Counted from the stretch's first letter, positions 54,601 through 64,000 are shown. The stretch: 64,000 nt of DNA from Macrococcoides goetzii (GCF_002742385.2 NZ_MJBI02000002.1:310001-374000), one strand, 5' to 3'. Translations and numbers: made by a program. Notes: generated by a model not told the origin, from the sequence alone.

Positions 54601-54658
54601 TTGACACATACCCCTTATGGGTATAAAATAGAATTAAATTAATACCCGATAGGGGTAT
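54601..54658 (+). promoter_or_regulatory. Copper-operon promoter with two CsoR operators
   Basis: TTGACA at 54601-54606 and TAAAAT at 54624-54629 (spacing 17) form the promoter. ATACCCCTTATGGGTAT (54608-54624) lies between them and ATACCCGATAGGGGTAT (54642-54658) lies downstream. Both are the GTAT-flanked G/C-tract dyads bound by CsoR, which leaves DNA when it binds Cu(I). The first would block -35/-10 access. Confidence 0.88.
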
Positions 54659-54674
54659 ACGAGAGGATGATAGT

Positions 54675-54968
54675 ATGGAGCATCAACATACAGTAACACC
54701 AAGAACTGAAGAAGAAAAAGAAAAGATGTTAAAACGTTTAAAGCGTATTGAAGGACAAGTTCGTGGTATTCAGAAGATGATTGAAGAAGATCGTTATTGT
54801 GTTGATATATTGATTCAAATTAGCGCGATAGAAAGCGCGTTGAAGCAAGTAGGTTTCTCCGTAACAGAACGTCATATGAATCACTGTGTGAGTGATGCAA
54901 TTAAAAAAGGTGAAGGTGCTGAATCAATTGATGAATTGATGAAAGTACTGCGCCAATTTGGAAAGTAG
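54675..54968 (+). CDS. csoR: Copper-sensing repressor CsoR
   Basis: A 97-residue CsoR. The Cu(I) ligands are Cys42, His67 and Cys71 with the characteristic spacings of 25 and 4. [20 protein letters not shown] is the conserved first helix. It represses the following copA-copZ; two operator dyads stand upstream. GAGAGGATG precedes ATG at 54675. Confidence 0.95.
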   Translation: MEHQHTVTPRTEEEKEKMLKRLKRIEGQVRGIQKMIEEDRYCVDILIQISAIESALKQVGFSVTERHMNHCVSDAIKKGEGAESIDELMKVLRQFGK

Positions 54969-54976
54969 GTGTCAGT

Positions 54977-57355
54977 ATGAAAGATATTACATTACCTATA
55001 GAGGGTATGACTTGTGCAGCGTGTTCTACTCGAATAGAGAAAGTACTCAATAAAATGGACGGTGTAGATGCAAAAGTTAATTTAACGACTGAAAAAGCAA
55101 GCGTTCAATATGATTCAGATAAAGTGAGTGTAGAAGATATCTCAGAAAGAATTGATAAGTTAGGCTATAAAGTTAAACCTGAACATATTGAACTGGATGT
55201 TATGGGCATGACTTGTGCAGCGTGTTCATCAAGAATTGAAAAGGTACTGAATAAACAGCCGGAAATTAAGAATGCTACTGTTAATCTTACGACAGAAGAA
55301 GCAACGATTGATTATTATCCAGGAAATATGGATGCACAAATGATTATCGAACGTATTCGTAAACTAGGTTACGATGCAAAACTTAAAAGTTCGGATGAAA
55401 ATAAGGCATCAGCGAAAGCGGATGAATTGAGGAAGAAAAAGATTAAACTCATTATTTCAGCTTTATTATCATTACCGTTATTACTAACAATGTTAACGCA
55501 TTTATTTGGTATTCATTTGCCGCATATATTTATGAACCCGTGGTTCCAGTTAGCGTTTGCTTTCCCGGTACAATTCATTATTGGCTGGCAGTTCTATGAT
55601 GGAGCCTATAAAAATTTACGCAGTGGCGGAGCGAATATGGATGTGCTTGTTGCATTAGGTACAAGTGCTGCATTTTTCTATAGTGTTTATGAAGGGTTGA
55701 AGACAATTAATAATCCAGATTACATGCCACATCTATATTTTGAAACAAGCGCGGTATTAATTACATTAATATTGTTCGGTAAATATCTTGAAGCAAGAGC
55801 GAAGTCACAGACAACGAATGCATTATCTTCACTACTTAATTTACAGGCAAAAGAAGCAAGAGTGATAAGAGATAATAAAGAGATAATGATACCTGTAGAA
55901 GACGTTATCGTTGGAGATACATTAATCATCAAGCCGGGTGAGAAAGTACCGGTTGATGGTGAAATTATTAAAGGTCATACATCTATAGATGAATCAATGC
56001 TTACAGGCGAATCGATTCCTGTTGAGAAAACTATCGGAGCAAACGTCTTTGGAGCAACGATGAATAATAACGGTAGTATTACGATACGTACAACGAAAGT
56101 AGGTCGTGATACCGCATTGCAATCTATCGTGAAGATCGTTGAGCAGGCGCAAGGTTCAAAAGCGCCTATCCAGCGTCTTGCTGATATTATTGCAGGATAC
56201 TTTGTACCAGTAGTGATAGGGATTGCGATTATAACATTTATTATCTGGATGATATTTGTGACGCCTGGTCAGTTTGAACCAGCATTAGTGGCTGCCATTG
56301 CGGTGCTTGTTATTGCTTGTCCTTGTGCTTTAGGACTAGCTACACCAACATCTATTATGGTTGGTACCGGACGTGCAGCTGAAGCAGGAATTCTCTTTAA
56401 AGGTGGAGAACACTTAGAAAGAACACATGAAATTGATACGATTGTATTGGATAAAACAGGTACGATTACAAAAGGTGAACCTGAAGTAACTGATTTTACA
56501 GGCGATGAATTAACACTACAATATCTTGCAAGTAGTGAACAAGCTTCTGAACATCCATTAGCAACTGCAATCGTAAAATATGCAAAAGAAAAAAATATAG
56601 AATTATTAGAAACTAGTCAATTTAATGCAATACCTGGCCACGGTATCGAAACAGTTATCGATAATCATACCATACTCATCGGTAACAGAAAGCTAATGAC
56701 AGATCATCACATTGATATTGATTCAAGTATCAATCGAATGGAGCAATTTGAAGCAGAGGGTAAAACGGCCATGCTAGTTGCCATCGATAATGAGTTGAGT
56801 GGTATTGTAGCAGTATTAGATACATTGAAAGATACTGCGAAACAAGCTATAGAAGAAATGAGAGCAATGGGTTTACAAGTTGTGATGCTGACTGGAGATA
56901 ATGCGATTACAGCAAACGCCATCGCGAAATCTGTCGGTATTACAGAAGTCATTGCTGAAGTGCTACCAGAACAAAAGTCTGATAAGATTAAAGCGCTGCA
57001 GGATGAAGGAAGAAAAGTTGCTATGGTAGGAGATGGTGTGAATGATGCGCCAGCACTAGCATTAGCTGATATCGGTATCGCAATTGGAACGGGAACAGAA
57101 GTAGCGATTGAAGCAGCTGATGTTACGATTCTAGGTGGAGAGCTTACGCTAATACCTGAAGCGATTAAAATTAGTCACACAACAATTAAAAATATAAAAC
57201 AAAATTTAGGATTCGCATTTGGATATAACATTCTTGGTATACCAGTTGCAGCCTTAGGTTTACTTGCACCATGGATAGCTGGTGCTGCTATGGCTTTATC
57301 ATCAGTAAGTGTTGTGAGTAACGCCTTAAGACTAAAAACTGTTAAAATAAAATAG
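54977..57355 (+). CDS. copA: Copper-exporting P-type ATPase CopA
   Basis: A 792-residue Cu(I) exporter. Two HMA domains carry Cys13/Cys16 and Cys80/Cys83 (MTCAAC). The ion motif CPC is at about 448-450, DKTGT at about 492, then [19 protein letters not shown] and the C-terminal helices. Eight bases after csoR. It contrasts with the CPG ATPase at 50011-51906. Confidence 0.96.
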   Translation: MKDITLPIEGMTCAACSTRIEKVLNKMDGVDAKVNLTTEKASVQYDSDKVSVEDISERIDKLGYKVKPEHIELDVMGMTCAACSSRIEKVLNKQPEIKNATVNLTTEEATIDYYPGNMDAQMIIERIRKLGYDAKLKSSDENKASAKADELRKKKIKLIISALLSLPLLLTMLTHLFGIHLPHIFMNPWFQLAFAFPVQFIIGWQFYDGAYKNLRSGGANMDVLVALGTSAAFFYSVYEGLKTINNPDYMPHLYFETSAVLITLILFGKYLEARAKSQTTNALSSLLNLQAKEARVIRDNKEIMIPVEDVIVGDTLIIKPGEKVPVDGEIIKGHTSIDESMLTGESIPVEKTIGANVFGATMNNNGSITIRTTKVGRDTALQSIVKIVEQAQGSKAPIQRLADIIAGYFVPVVIGIAIITFIIWMIFVTPGQFEPALVAAIAVLVIACPCALGLATPTSIMVGTGRAAEAGILFKGGEHLERTHEIDTIVLDKTGTITKGEPEVTDFTGDELTLQYLASSEQASEHPLATAIVKYAKEKNIELLETSQFNAIPGHGIETVIDNHTILIGNRKLMTDHHIDIDSSINRMEQFEAEGKTAMLVAIDNELSGIVAVLDTLKDTAKQAIEEMRAMGLQVVMLTGDNAITANAIAKSVGITEVIAEVLPEQKSDKIKALQDEGRKVAMVGDGVNDAPALALADIGIAIGTGTEVAIEAADVTILGGELTLIPEAIKISHTTIKNIKQNLGFAFGYNILGIPVAALGLLAPWIAGAAMALSSVSVVSNALRLKTVKIK

Positions 57356-57390
57356 AACATATAAAATACTAAAAAAGTGAGGGAATTATT

Positions 57391-57594
57391 ATGGAAACAA
57401 TTCTTAAAGTAGAAGGTATGACATGTGGACATTGTAAAGAAGCGGTAGAAGGTGCAGTAAATAAATTAGATGGTGTTAAATCAGCTGCGGTTGATTTAGA
57501 AGCAGCAAATGTAACAGTTGATCATGAAGAATCAGTAACTGTTGATGCAATGAAAGAAGCCATCGAAGATCAGGGATACGATGTAGTTAAATAA
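57391..57594 (+). CDS. copZ: Copper chaperone CopZ
   Basis: A 67-residue HMA domain with the copper site Cys12/Cys15 (MTCGHCKEAVEGAVNKLDGV). It hands Cu(I) to CopA and CsoR. ATG at 57391 follows GTGAGGG. It ends the csoR-copA-copZ operon; a terminator follows. Confidence 0.95.
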   Translation: METILKVEGMTCGHCKEAVEGAVNKLDGVKSAAVDLEAANVTVDHEESVTVDAMKEAIEDQGYDVVK

Positions 57595-57602
57595 TAGATT
57601 AA

Positions 57603-57641
57603 TAAGTATCATGTTCCTTTATGGAATGTGATACTTTTTTT
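57603..57641 (+). terminator. Terminator of the cop operon
   Basis: AAGTATCATGTTCC and GGAATGTGATACTT pair with two wobble positions, followed by TTTTTT. Confidence 0.85.
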
Positions 57642-57738
57642 ATTACTTATTTATTAACATTTTTATATGGATGAGTTATCAATAACACATCAAAGTTTGA
57701 TATGCTAAAGGTAAGTATAAAGAATGAGGATATCTACT

Positions 57739-58743
57739 ATGATTGAATTTAAAAATATATCAATGCAGTTTAAAGATACAATAGCTATCGATAATTTAAA
57801 TCTTACCATTAGCTCAGGTGAGTTTGTCAGTATACTTGGACCATCAGGATGTGGTAAGAGTACTACTTTATTTATGCTTGCAGGATTACTACAACCTACA
57901 AGAGGACAAATTATTATTGACGGTAATGATGTGACGCATTTAAAGGTTGATGCGCGCAATATTGGTATGGTATTTCAAGATTATGCACTTTATCCCCATA
58001 TGACGGTTTTCAATAATATTGCTTTTCCACTGAAGATGAAGCGATTATCCAAACGAGAGATAAAAGAGAAAGTCGAATATGCTGCAAAGCTAGTAGAAAT
58101 TGATGCATATTTAAACCGTTTACCAAAAGAACTATCTGGTGGACAACAGCAACGTGTTGCAATAGCACGTGCGATTGTCAGAGAACCAGAGATATTATTG
58201 TTAGATGAGCCGTTATCAAATTTAGATGCAAGATTAAGAGTATCCATGCGTGAGGAAATCAGAGCGATACAACAGCGTTTAAATATTACGACGTTATTTG
58301 TGACACATGATCAGGAAGAAGCCTTGAGTATCAGTGATAAAATCGTCATGCTGAACGAAGGCAAAATGATGCAATATGATACACCATTTGACATGTATCA
58401 TCATCCAAAGCATGTGTTTGTTGCAACTTTTATCGGACGCCCACCTATGAATATATTGAAATTAGATGAACACCAATCAAAGCAGTTGAATCCAGAACTA
58501 AATACCGATATCGATACAACGATTGGTATTCGCCCGGAACACATCATCATTACAGAACGAGGTTATCCAGTGATTATCAAACGTGCTGAAATACTCGGAA
58601 AAGATATCGTTGTTACAGCTGAGGATGCACAACACAGGCAGATAAAATATTATACAAATACTAATCCGTTAATAGGAAATAAAGTATATTTAACAGCTGC
58701 TTTAGAAAATATTCACCTATTTGATTCATATGGCAATCGCTAA
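57739..58743 (+). CDS. Orphan carbohydrate-type ABC ATPase (MsmX/UgpC type)
   Basis: A 334-residue ATPase of the MalK/UgpC/MsmX type. Walker A is GPSGCGKST (about 34-42), Q-loop VFQDYALYPHMTVF, signature LSGGQQQRVAIARA, Walker B EILLLDEPLSNLDA, and a C-terminal TOBE-like region (IGIRPEHIIITERGYPV). No permease is nearby; MsmX-type ATPases serve several sugar importers. ATG at 57739 follows a GAGGAT site. Confidence 0.85.
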   Translation: MIEFKNISMQFKDTIAIDNLNLTISSGEFVSILGPSGCGKSTTLFMLAGLLQPTRGQIIIDGNDVTHLKVDARNIGMVFQDYALYPHMTVFNNIAFPLKMKRLSKREIKEKVEYAAKLVEIDAYLNRLPKELSGGQQQRVAIARAIVREPEILLLDEPLSNLDARLRVSMREEIRAIQQRLNITTLFVTHDQEEALSISDKIVMLNEGKMMQYDTPFDMYHHPKHVFVATFIGRPPMNILKLDEHQSKQLNPELNTDIDTTIGIRPEHIIITERGYPVIIKRAEILGKDIVVTAEDAQHRQIKYYTNTNPLIGNKVYLTAALENIHLFDSYGNR

Positions 58744-58851
58744 TAACGCCTCTCATACTTTAGACCTATATTATTTGGAATGAATTGACAAATCAAGATA
58801 ATGAAAGTAATATTGACAAGTAACATATTTAGTCAAATAGGAGAGATTATG

Positions 58852-59499
58852 ATGACAACAAAAATGATCAATAAATTAATTGCAACTGCAGCTGTTTCTA
58901 CAGTTTTATTAACTGGGATAAATGTTGCTAAAGCAGATACAGTAACAACAACTAAAACAACAACTACAACTACTGTAGTGACAACAGTTACAAAAACTGA
59001 TGAAGTAAAAAGTGGAGAAATCAAAGCAGGTACAAAAACGACTACAACTAAAGCAACGCCAACGAAGCGTGCTACGAAAGTAAAAGAGCCTTATTATAAC
59101 TATAATGGTTATACTTCTCGTAATGCTGATTTCGAATTAGATAAATACTTCGTTCAAGCATTAAACTATGGTAACTTTAAATTAAATAATTTATCAGTTA
59201 CTAAAATACCGACAATTCAATCTAAACCAGTTAAATCTATGGTAAATGATACTGTAGTTTACAAAACTAAAGGTGTAATTACATCGATGAGTTTTCCAGT
59301 TAAAAAAGGCGTTATTAAAAAAGCTGATTTTTTAAAAGCACATGCTGCAAATACTTTAATCAGTGATAAAACTTCAAAAAGTAAGAATTCAGTAGCAACT
59401 TTCAAAACAAAAGTTGGATCTTACTCAGCAAACTTTGATAAAGCGGGATACTTAACTTCAGTTAAAATTAATCCGTCAGTTGTAACTTATACAAAATAA
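58852..59499 (+). CDS. IsaB-like secreted protein with Thr-rich stem
   Basis: A 215-residue secreted protein. Signal peptide about 1-28, then a Thr-rich stem (about 29-75, mostly TTTT and VTT repeats), then an IsaB domain: VKEPYYNYNGYTSRNADFEL and DKYFVQALNYGNFKLNNL. It is a paralogue of 47457-48011. AGGAG at 58839-58843 fits ATG at 58852 better than the ATG at 58849. A perfect palindrome follows the stop. Confidence 0.8.
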   Translation: MTTKMINKLIATAAVSTVLLTGINVAKADTVTTTKTTTTTTVVTTVTKTDEVKSGEIKAGTKTTTTKATPTKRATKVKEPYYNYNGYTSRNADFELDKYFVQALNYGNFKLNNLSVTKIPTIQSKPVKSMVNDTVVYKTKGVITSMSFPVKKGVIKKADFLKAHAANTLISDKTSKSKNSVATFKTKVGSYSANFDKAGYLTSVKINPSVVTYTK

Positions 59500-59501
59500 T
59501 A

Positions 59502-59545
59502 ATAAAGAAATAGGGAGACGAATATTCGTCTCCCTATTTCTTTAT
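59502..59545. terminator. Perfect 44-base palindromic terminator
   Basis: The 22-base left arm (59502-59523) is the exact reverse complement of the right arm (59524-59545) with no loop; the middle is GACGAATATTCGTC. It lies between two convergent genes and would terminate both. Confidence 0.9.
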
Positions 59546-59549
59546 ATTT

Positions 59550-59948
59550 TTATTTATGAACTGCAATATGCTTTGCAGTAGATTTATGCGTTGTGAGAAC
59601 AGTAACTTTAGCGACAATCATTGAAATAATCACAGCACTTATGAACCATGTTGCAAAACCAACCATTATACTGAGTGGCCAGTTAGAAGTTGTACTTAAC
59701 ATTCCCCATGTAGCAAGAATTGAACATAGACAACCGGACATACCAAATATTGCACCACGACAAACGTGACTAGCAAGTTCATCACCATATTCAAAACCTG
59801 CAATGACCATTGATAATAAGAAGACAGCAGGAAAAGTAGCGAATATACCGCCAAAGTCTTTCCATGGTATAATACACGACACGAAATAACTGAATGCTAC
59901 TGTAGAACCACCGATTAAGAATTTAAGCATTAATACTTTTGGTTTCAT
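59550..59948 (-). CDS. DUF3147-like membrane protein
   Basis: A 132-residue protein with four hydrophobic segments. FLIGGSTVAFSYFVSCIIPW, then GGIFATFPAVFLLSMVIAGF and SHVCRGAIFGMSGCLCSILA are the conserved pieces. It is a paralogue of the next gene upstream (59964-60332). Family DUF3147, function unknown. AAGGAAG precedes its ATG. Confidence 0.75.
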   Translation of the reverse strand: MKPKVLMLKFLIGGSTVAFSYFVSCIIPWKDFGGIFATFPAVFLLSMVIAGFEYGDELASHVCRGAIFGMSGCLCSILATWGMLSTTSNWPLSIMVGFATWFISAVIISMIVAKVTVLTTHKSTAKHIAVHK

Positions 59949-59963
59949 AGAGAGGACTTCCTT

Positions 59964-60332
59964 TTAAATATTTTTTAATACAAATAATGCGCATGAAATA
60001 ACAAACCAACATCCGACAGAGAATGCAGCACCTTTTTTAAATCCATGTTTCGTTACATAGATTGAAGTGAGTGCGACAGTAAAGATACAACTTGTTATGC
60101 CCATGATTGCACCGCTGCTTAAATTCATTGAAGCATTAACTAATTCATCGCCGCTATGATCAACTGATAAAGAAAGAATCGCTGCCAGGAATACAGCAGG
60201 CATTGTAGCGATGATACCACCGAGCTTACCACCGACTTTACCTGCGATGATGGAAGCGGCAGTTACTGCAATACCACCAATGATAAAGCGCAACAACAAA
60301 CCGGTAAATGAAATACCGAACATATAGATCAT
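59964..60332 (-). CDS. DUF3147-like membrane protein
   Basis: A 122-residue protein with four hydrophobic segments. LGGIIATMPAVFLAAILSLS and SSGAIMGITSCIFTVALTSI parallel its neighbour, so they look like a tandem duplication, each perhaps one half of a membrane complex. The start at 60332 or ATG at 60323 cannot be chosen with confidence. Confidence 0.75.
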   Translation of the reverse strand: MIYMFGISFTGLLLRFIIGGIAVTAASIIAGKVGGKLGGIIATMPAVFLAAILSLSVDHSGDELVNASMNLSSGAIMGITSCIFTVALTSIYVTKHGFKKGAAFSVGCWFVISCALFVLKNI

Positions 60333-60451
60333 CTTCTTTTCTTAAATTTAACGTGATTTCTTTCACATATTAAGATACGCCCATTCTGTGTTGTTGTAAA
60401 TAGATAGCATTTATATATCATAGGATTGTCACAATTGAATAAAATATGAAC

Positions 60452-60478
60452 AAACTCACGAAATTTATTCGTGAGTTT
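60452..60478 (-). terminator. Terminator of the MutS-like gene
   Basis: AAACTCACGAA (60452-60462) and TTCGTGAGTTT (60468-60478) pair perfectly; the minus-strand MutS-like gene ends at 60483. Confidence 0.8.
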
Positions 60479-60482
60479 TAAT

Positions 60483-62102
60483 TTATGTATTTAACTTTTT
60501 TAGTGTGGCAAGTGTGCTTTTAGCATCTTGATAGATATGTTCAGGATAATCATATATTCGCATTAATTCAATAGCATTTGAAGTAGTGGTAATTCCTTTA
60601 CGGATTGTGTAATCAAATTCAATGTTGTTATTTTCAGTTAAATGTTCTCTGAAGTAATAGAAATCGAAAGTATCTTTCAATAATTCGGTTAATTCGATGT
60701 CGTGTGTAGCTGCAAATAAAGTTGTATTTTTATTACTATTAATATGATTAAGGATAGCAGTAGCAGATGATATTCTTTCTTTCGTATTGGTTCCTCTTAA
60801 AATTTCATCGATAAAGATATAAGTTACTGGGAGATGCTCGATAGCTCGTATAATACGTTTGATTGATTTTATCTCTGCAATAAAATAACTATCTCCTTTT
60901 GCTAAACTGTCTTCTAAGTTCATAGATGTTAAGACATGACCAGGTTGATAACGAAAAACTTCACTAGTTGTTGTGTTGATGGCTTGAGCGAGTACGATGT
61001 TGAGTGCAATCGTCTTCATAAACGTTGACTTACCAGAAGCATTTGAACCAGTCAATAAAATCCCTCTATTATGCGTATAGTCATTAGCAACTGGATGTGT
61101 GAGTAGGGGATGATAAATTTCTTCAGTATGGAATGGACCGATTTCAGGCAATGTATAATAAGGTAACGTTCGACGGTACATGCCTACACTATAGCTTAAA
61201 TCATATTGACCCACGACTTGATAATATTCAGTATATGATGCTTGATTCTTTCTTAGTATACGGAGTGCATAATGATAAATATGATAATCTGTCATGAATA
61301 ACATCTTCAATGCATTAATAATTTGTAAAGCAAAATTCGTTTCGTTATTATCGTCACTTAGCATTAAATAACTTAAGAACTTAATTGAACGTATGTTAGG
61401 TGGCTTTGTGTCTAAGTGACTTTCTTTCAGGTTGAGCAGATCTGAAGCAGTGTCTATTATCTTAACAGCATAAAATATATCATCATAAAGCAATTCACTT
61501 TTAGACTTAAATCTCATCGATAATGACATAACGATGCTAATTGCAAGAATTACAGTAAAAATACCAACACTTATTCCAAAATAGAAAGAAAACAAGCTTA
61601 AAAAGGGAAGTAAACTTACAATGATCATCCATGGATTATATTGTTCGTCAGACTTGTGCCTGAAAGCGAAGCGGCTCGCATTGTTATTTGTACTGCGTCC
61701 TAAATCAGCAAGTATAAAAGATACGCTTTCTCTAAAATGCTGGTCATTTGTTATTTTTTTAATAAGTAATTCATTGACGGTATGATTTGGGATATTTCTG
61801 AGTGAAGCATACATGTACTCCTCGCCAACCGTTGTGAAATTGTAATTTAATTTTGTAAACATACGATGTAAATCAAGGTCATTCCATGTGATATCATCTA
61901 TATAATGCTTATTATTTATTTGTAGATAATCAAAATATTGGTTATATTTTATATGATTTCCCTTAGGTCGATTGAGCGTCTTTTGGTTATTCCAGAGCGT
62001 TTTAATGCGTTTCTTTCTTTTGATTTTATCCCAAATCGCTAAAACAACACCAATTAATAGTAAGCCGATTGAAATAAGTATATATGTTCCCCACCAAGGC
62101 AT
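60483..62102 (-). CDS. Membrane-anchored MutS-like ATPase
   Basis: A 539-residue protein: an N-terminal membrane helix (about 4-24), two further hydrophobic segments (about 165-195), then the core and ATPase parts of MutS. Walker A is TGSNASGKSTFMKT (about 351-364), Walker B YIFIDEILRGTNTKE and the H-loop ATHDIEL. The mismatch-recognition domain is absent. Such membrane MutS relatives occur in Firmicutes without known role. Confidence 0.8.
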   Translation of the reverse strand: MPWWGTYILISIGLLLIGVVLAIWDKIKRKKRIKTLWNNQKTLNRPKGNHIKYNQYFDYLQINNKHYIDDITWNDLDLHRMFTKLNYNFTTVGEEYMYASLRNIPNHTVNELLIKKITNDQHFRESVSFILADLGRSTNNNASRFAFRHKSDEQYNPWMIIVSLLPFLSLFSFYFGISVGIFTVILAISIVMSLSMRFKSKSELLYDDIFYAVKIIDTASDLLNLKESHLDTKPPNIRSIKFLSYLMLSDDNNETNFALQIINALKMLFMTDYHIYHYALRILRKNQASYTEYYQVVGQYDLSYSVGMYRRTLPYYTLPEIGPFHTEEIYHPLLTHPVANDYTHNRGILLTGSNASGKSTFMKTIALNIVLAQAINTTTSEVFRYQPGHVLTSMNLEDSLAKGDSYFIAEIKSIKRIIRAIEHLPVTYIFIDEILRGTNTKERISSATAILNHINSNKNTTLFAATHDIELTELLKDTFDFYYFREHLTENNNIEFDYTIRKGITTTSNAIELMRIYDYPEHIYQDAKSTLATLKKLNT

Positions 62103-62238
62103 ATTAAACCAACTTTCTGTAAAATTTTAGTTATTTTCATAATAACAAACTCATTTATTACATTAAAGAAAAAACAGACAATATACTTTTATTTGTACAT
62201 TGTCTTTATACTTCGATATTCTTTTAAATGCAGGTTTA

Positions 62239-62673
62239 TCAAAGTAGTTTTTTGATAAAACCTGATGGTTTAACAAGATAACCATTATTTTTATAGAAGT
62301 GATGCGCAATATCTCTTTCAGAACGATTACCACTATTAAAGGTTACGATTGGAGCATTCATTTCAATAGCTATTTCTTCAATAGCTTGAAGTAATTTGGA
62401 ACCATATTTCTTTCCACGATAATCGGAGTCAATTACAAATGCAAGAATTCTTAGATACGATTGATCAGACTCAAACATATACATTTTACAAAAGCCGCAA
62501 AATCCAATAACTTTATTTTCTTGTAGTAGAACAAGCATATGATAATCAGTATGTTCCAATAGTTTTTCTAGCCGATTTTTAATCGATTTTTTATCTGATG
62601 GATAGCCTAAATCACTGTAAAGTTTGACGAGTTGAGGAGCATCTGTAGATTTATAATTACGAATATTTATCAT
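62239..62673 (-). CDS. GNAT-family N-acetyltransferase
   Basis: A 144-residue GNAT: MINIRNYKSTDAPQLVKLYS, the acetyl-CoA motif region YLRILAFVIDSDYRGKKYGS, then LLQAIEEIA and RDIAHHFYKNNGY. Acceptor unknown. It is flanked by intergenic sequence on both sides. Confidence 0.85.
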   Translation of the reverse strand: MINIRNYKSTDAPQLVKLYSDLGYPSDKKSIKNRLEKLLEHTDYHMLVLLQENKVIGFCGFCKMYMFESDQSYLRILAFVIDSDYRGKKYGSKLLQAIEEIAIEMNAPIVTFNSGNRSERDIAHHFYKNNGYLVKPSGFIKKLL

Positions 62674-62758
62674 TTTCTTTTATCCTCATTATTTTTAATT
62701 ATTTGAATTATTTGAATATATTCATTTTATCAGAAAAGTTGCAAATATATTAAAAAGA

Positions 62759-62784
62759 CAATCCACTTTATTGTGGATTGCCTA
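62759..62784. terminator. Terminator of the symporter gene
   Basis: CAATCCAC (62759-62766) and GTGGATTG (62773-62780) pair perfectly, with A/T runs on both sides; it lies just after the stop of the minus-strand symporter. Confidence 0.8.
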
Positions 62785-62788
62785 TTTT

Positions 62789-64000
62789 TTAAACTTCTGT
62801 ATTTTCAACTACAGCGTGTTTATCATTAAATATATTTTTATTGAAGTTTCCTAAGAATTTAGAAGTTAATGTTCCTGAAAGCATACTACCATTTACATTA
62901 AGCGCAGTACGTCCCATATCAATTAATGGTTCAACTGTGATTAATACACCTGCAAGTGCAATTGGTAATCCCATTGATGATAGAACGATGATAGCAGCAA
63001 ATGTTGCACCACCACCAACACCGGCTACACCGAATGAACTAATCGCTGTGATAATCGCTAATTGAATGATAAATTCAGGTGAAAGTGGATTAATACCTGC
63101 GGTTGGTGCAATCATCACTGCAAGCATTGCAGGATAGATACCGGCACAACCGTTTTGACCCATCGTCGCACCAAATGATGCTGACATATTTGCTGTTGCA
63201 TCATCTACACCTAAAGCGTTTTTTTGTGCTGCGATATTTAAAGGAATTGTTCCAGCGCTAGAACGAGATGTGAAAGCAAATGCTAATGTTGGGAAAACCT
63301 TTTTTAAATATTGAATTGGATTTAATCCTGTTAATGTAATGATAAGTAAATGAATGATGAACATTGTTCCTAAAGCAACATAAGATGCTAATACGAATTT
63401 ACCAAGTTCGACTATACCCGCGAAATTTGTACTTGCAATCATATTTGCCATTAATGCAAGTACCCCGTAAGGTGTTAAGCGTAAGATGATTGTCACAAGT
63501 CGCATTACAACAGCAAATACAGCATCAACCATGTTTGTAAACATAGCAGCATGTTCCGGTTGTTTTCTTCGAACCCCAAGTACTGCAATGCCAACTAAGA
63601 ATGAGAAGATAACGACAGCGATTGTTGAAGTAGGTCTTGCGCCTGTCATATCCATAAATATATTGCTCGGAATAAAATTGACGATACGTTGTGGCATTGT
63701 CTTTTGTTCCATCGTATCGTAACGTTCTTGAATTTCAGTACCACGTGTCTTTTCATCTTGACCAATGCTAATATCTTCTGCGTTTAAATCAAATAATAAC
63801 GCTGATGCGATACCGATTGTTGCTGCAATTAAAGTTGTAGTAATCAATATTCCGATTACCCAGCTGGCCATCTTACCAAGTTGATCCGTAGTATTTAAAT
63901 TAATGATAGAACGGATGATAGATACCATTACAAGTGGCACAACAATTAACATTAATAGCTGAACGTAACCACTACCGACAATACTGTACCAATCTAGCGT
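62789..64000 (-). CDS. tcyP: Sodium/cystine-type symporter (TcyP/DAACS), 5' end outside window
   Basis: A dicarboxylate/amino acid:cation symporter. The frame stays open to the window edge and reads upstream WYSIVGSGYVQLLMLIVVPL, the usual early TcyP/DAACS segment, so ATG at 63952 is internal and the gene continues past base 64000. Later segments include RSSAGTIPLNIAAQ and MGQNGCAGIYPAML, typical of TcyP-like cystine symporters. Substrate inferred from these. Confidence 0.8.
   Translation of the reverse strand, partial: TLDWYSIVGSGYVQLLMLIVVPLVMVSIIRSIINLNTTDQLGKMASWVIGILITTTLIAATIGIASALLFDLNAEDISIGQDEKTRGTEIQERYDTMEQKTMPQRIVNFIPSNIFMDMTGARPTSTIAVVIFSFLVGIAVLGVRRKQPEHAAMFTNMVDAVFAVVMRLVTIILRLTPYGVLALMANMIASTNFAGIVELGKFVLASYVALGTMFIIHLLIITLTGLNPIQYLKKVFPTLAFAFTSRSSAGTIPLNIAAQKNALGVDDATANMSASFGATMGQNGCAGIYPAMLAVMIAPTAGINPLSPEFIIQLAIITAISSFGVAGVGGGATFAAIIVLSSMGLPIALAGVLITVEPLIDMGRTALNVNGSMLSGTLTSKFLGNFNKNIFNDKHAVVENTEV

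Noticed and set aside
59502-59545. Palindrome as an inverted-repeat end of an insertion sequence
   Set aside because: No transposase, no target duplication, and its place between two convergent stops explains it as a terminator.

Overview
The window is a low-GC Firmicutes chromosome segment, most likely Staphylococcaceae and probably Macrococcus. The reasons are the spc/alpha ribosomal gene order, ecfA-ecfA-ecfT-truA-rplM-rpsI directly downstream, two secreted IsaB-type proteins, a ba3-type oxidase operon, and a genomic-island scar at the 3' end of rpsI. From general knowledge, rpsI is the reported insertion site of the mecD resistance islands of Macrococcus. The genus is an inference; no rRNA gene is present to settle it.

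1-13957 is core. It holds the spc and alpha operons (rpmC end to rplQ, with secY, adk, a KOW gene, infA and rpoA), a 348-base gap with terminators, the ECF vitamin-transporter module with truA, then a leader and rplM-rpsI.

13958-17900 is a decayed integrative island. An 87-base imperfect direct repeat (the rpsI 3' end and following sequence) brackets it as attL/attR-like sites. The 11-base motif TTTAGTTACCC lies just inside both ends. Between them are a TTG-started Schlafen/AlbA-type ATPase-winged-helix gene, an N-terminally truncated relative, the relic tail of a third copy, and several short repeats. No integrase is present.

17964-34038 is general accessory and housekeeping content: DUF488, two paralogous membrane proteins with a TPM-domain protein, glycerate kinase overlapping a DASS transporter, a two-component system overlapping an acidic-tailed membrane protein, DoxX, formate dehydrogenase with DUF1641, a YnbA/YnbB/PlsC-like lipid cluster, and PaiB.

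34039-47375 is respiration and redox. A ba3-type cytochrome oxidase operon (IIa, II, I, SCO1 and a membrane protein) sits behind a Crp/Fnr-type site and faces a convergent Crp/Fnr regulator. Then come an Rrf2 regulator with a palindromic operator and an old-yellow-enzyme, an acetyltransferase, a flavodoxin-fold reductase, an LLM monooxygenase divergent from an HxlR regulator, a CHY zinc-finger protein, an FtsX-type ABC exporter, and a sulfide:quinone-type oxidoreductase.

47457-64000 is envelope and metals. It holds IsaB, an ABC exporter, a P1B-type ATPase with an unusual CPG motif plus a separate HMA protein and a Cys/His-tagged Crp/Fnr protein, SulP-Usp, the csoR-copA-copZ copper operon with twin operators, an orphan sugar-type ABC ATPase, a second IsaB-like protein, tandem DUF3147-like proteins, a membrane-anchored MutS-like ATPase, a GNAT enzyme, and a TcyP-type symporter cut by the window end. 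The strongest leads are the rpsI island relic and the CPG ATPase/HMA/Crp cluster.
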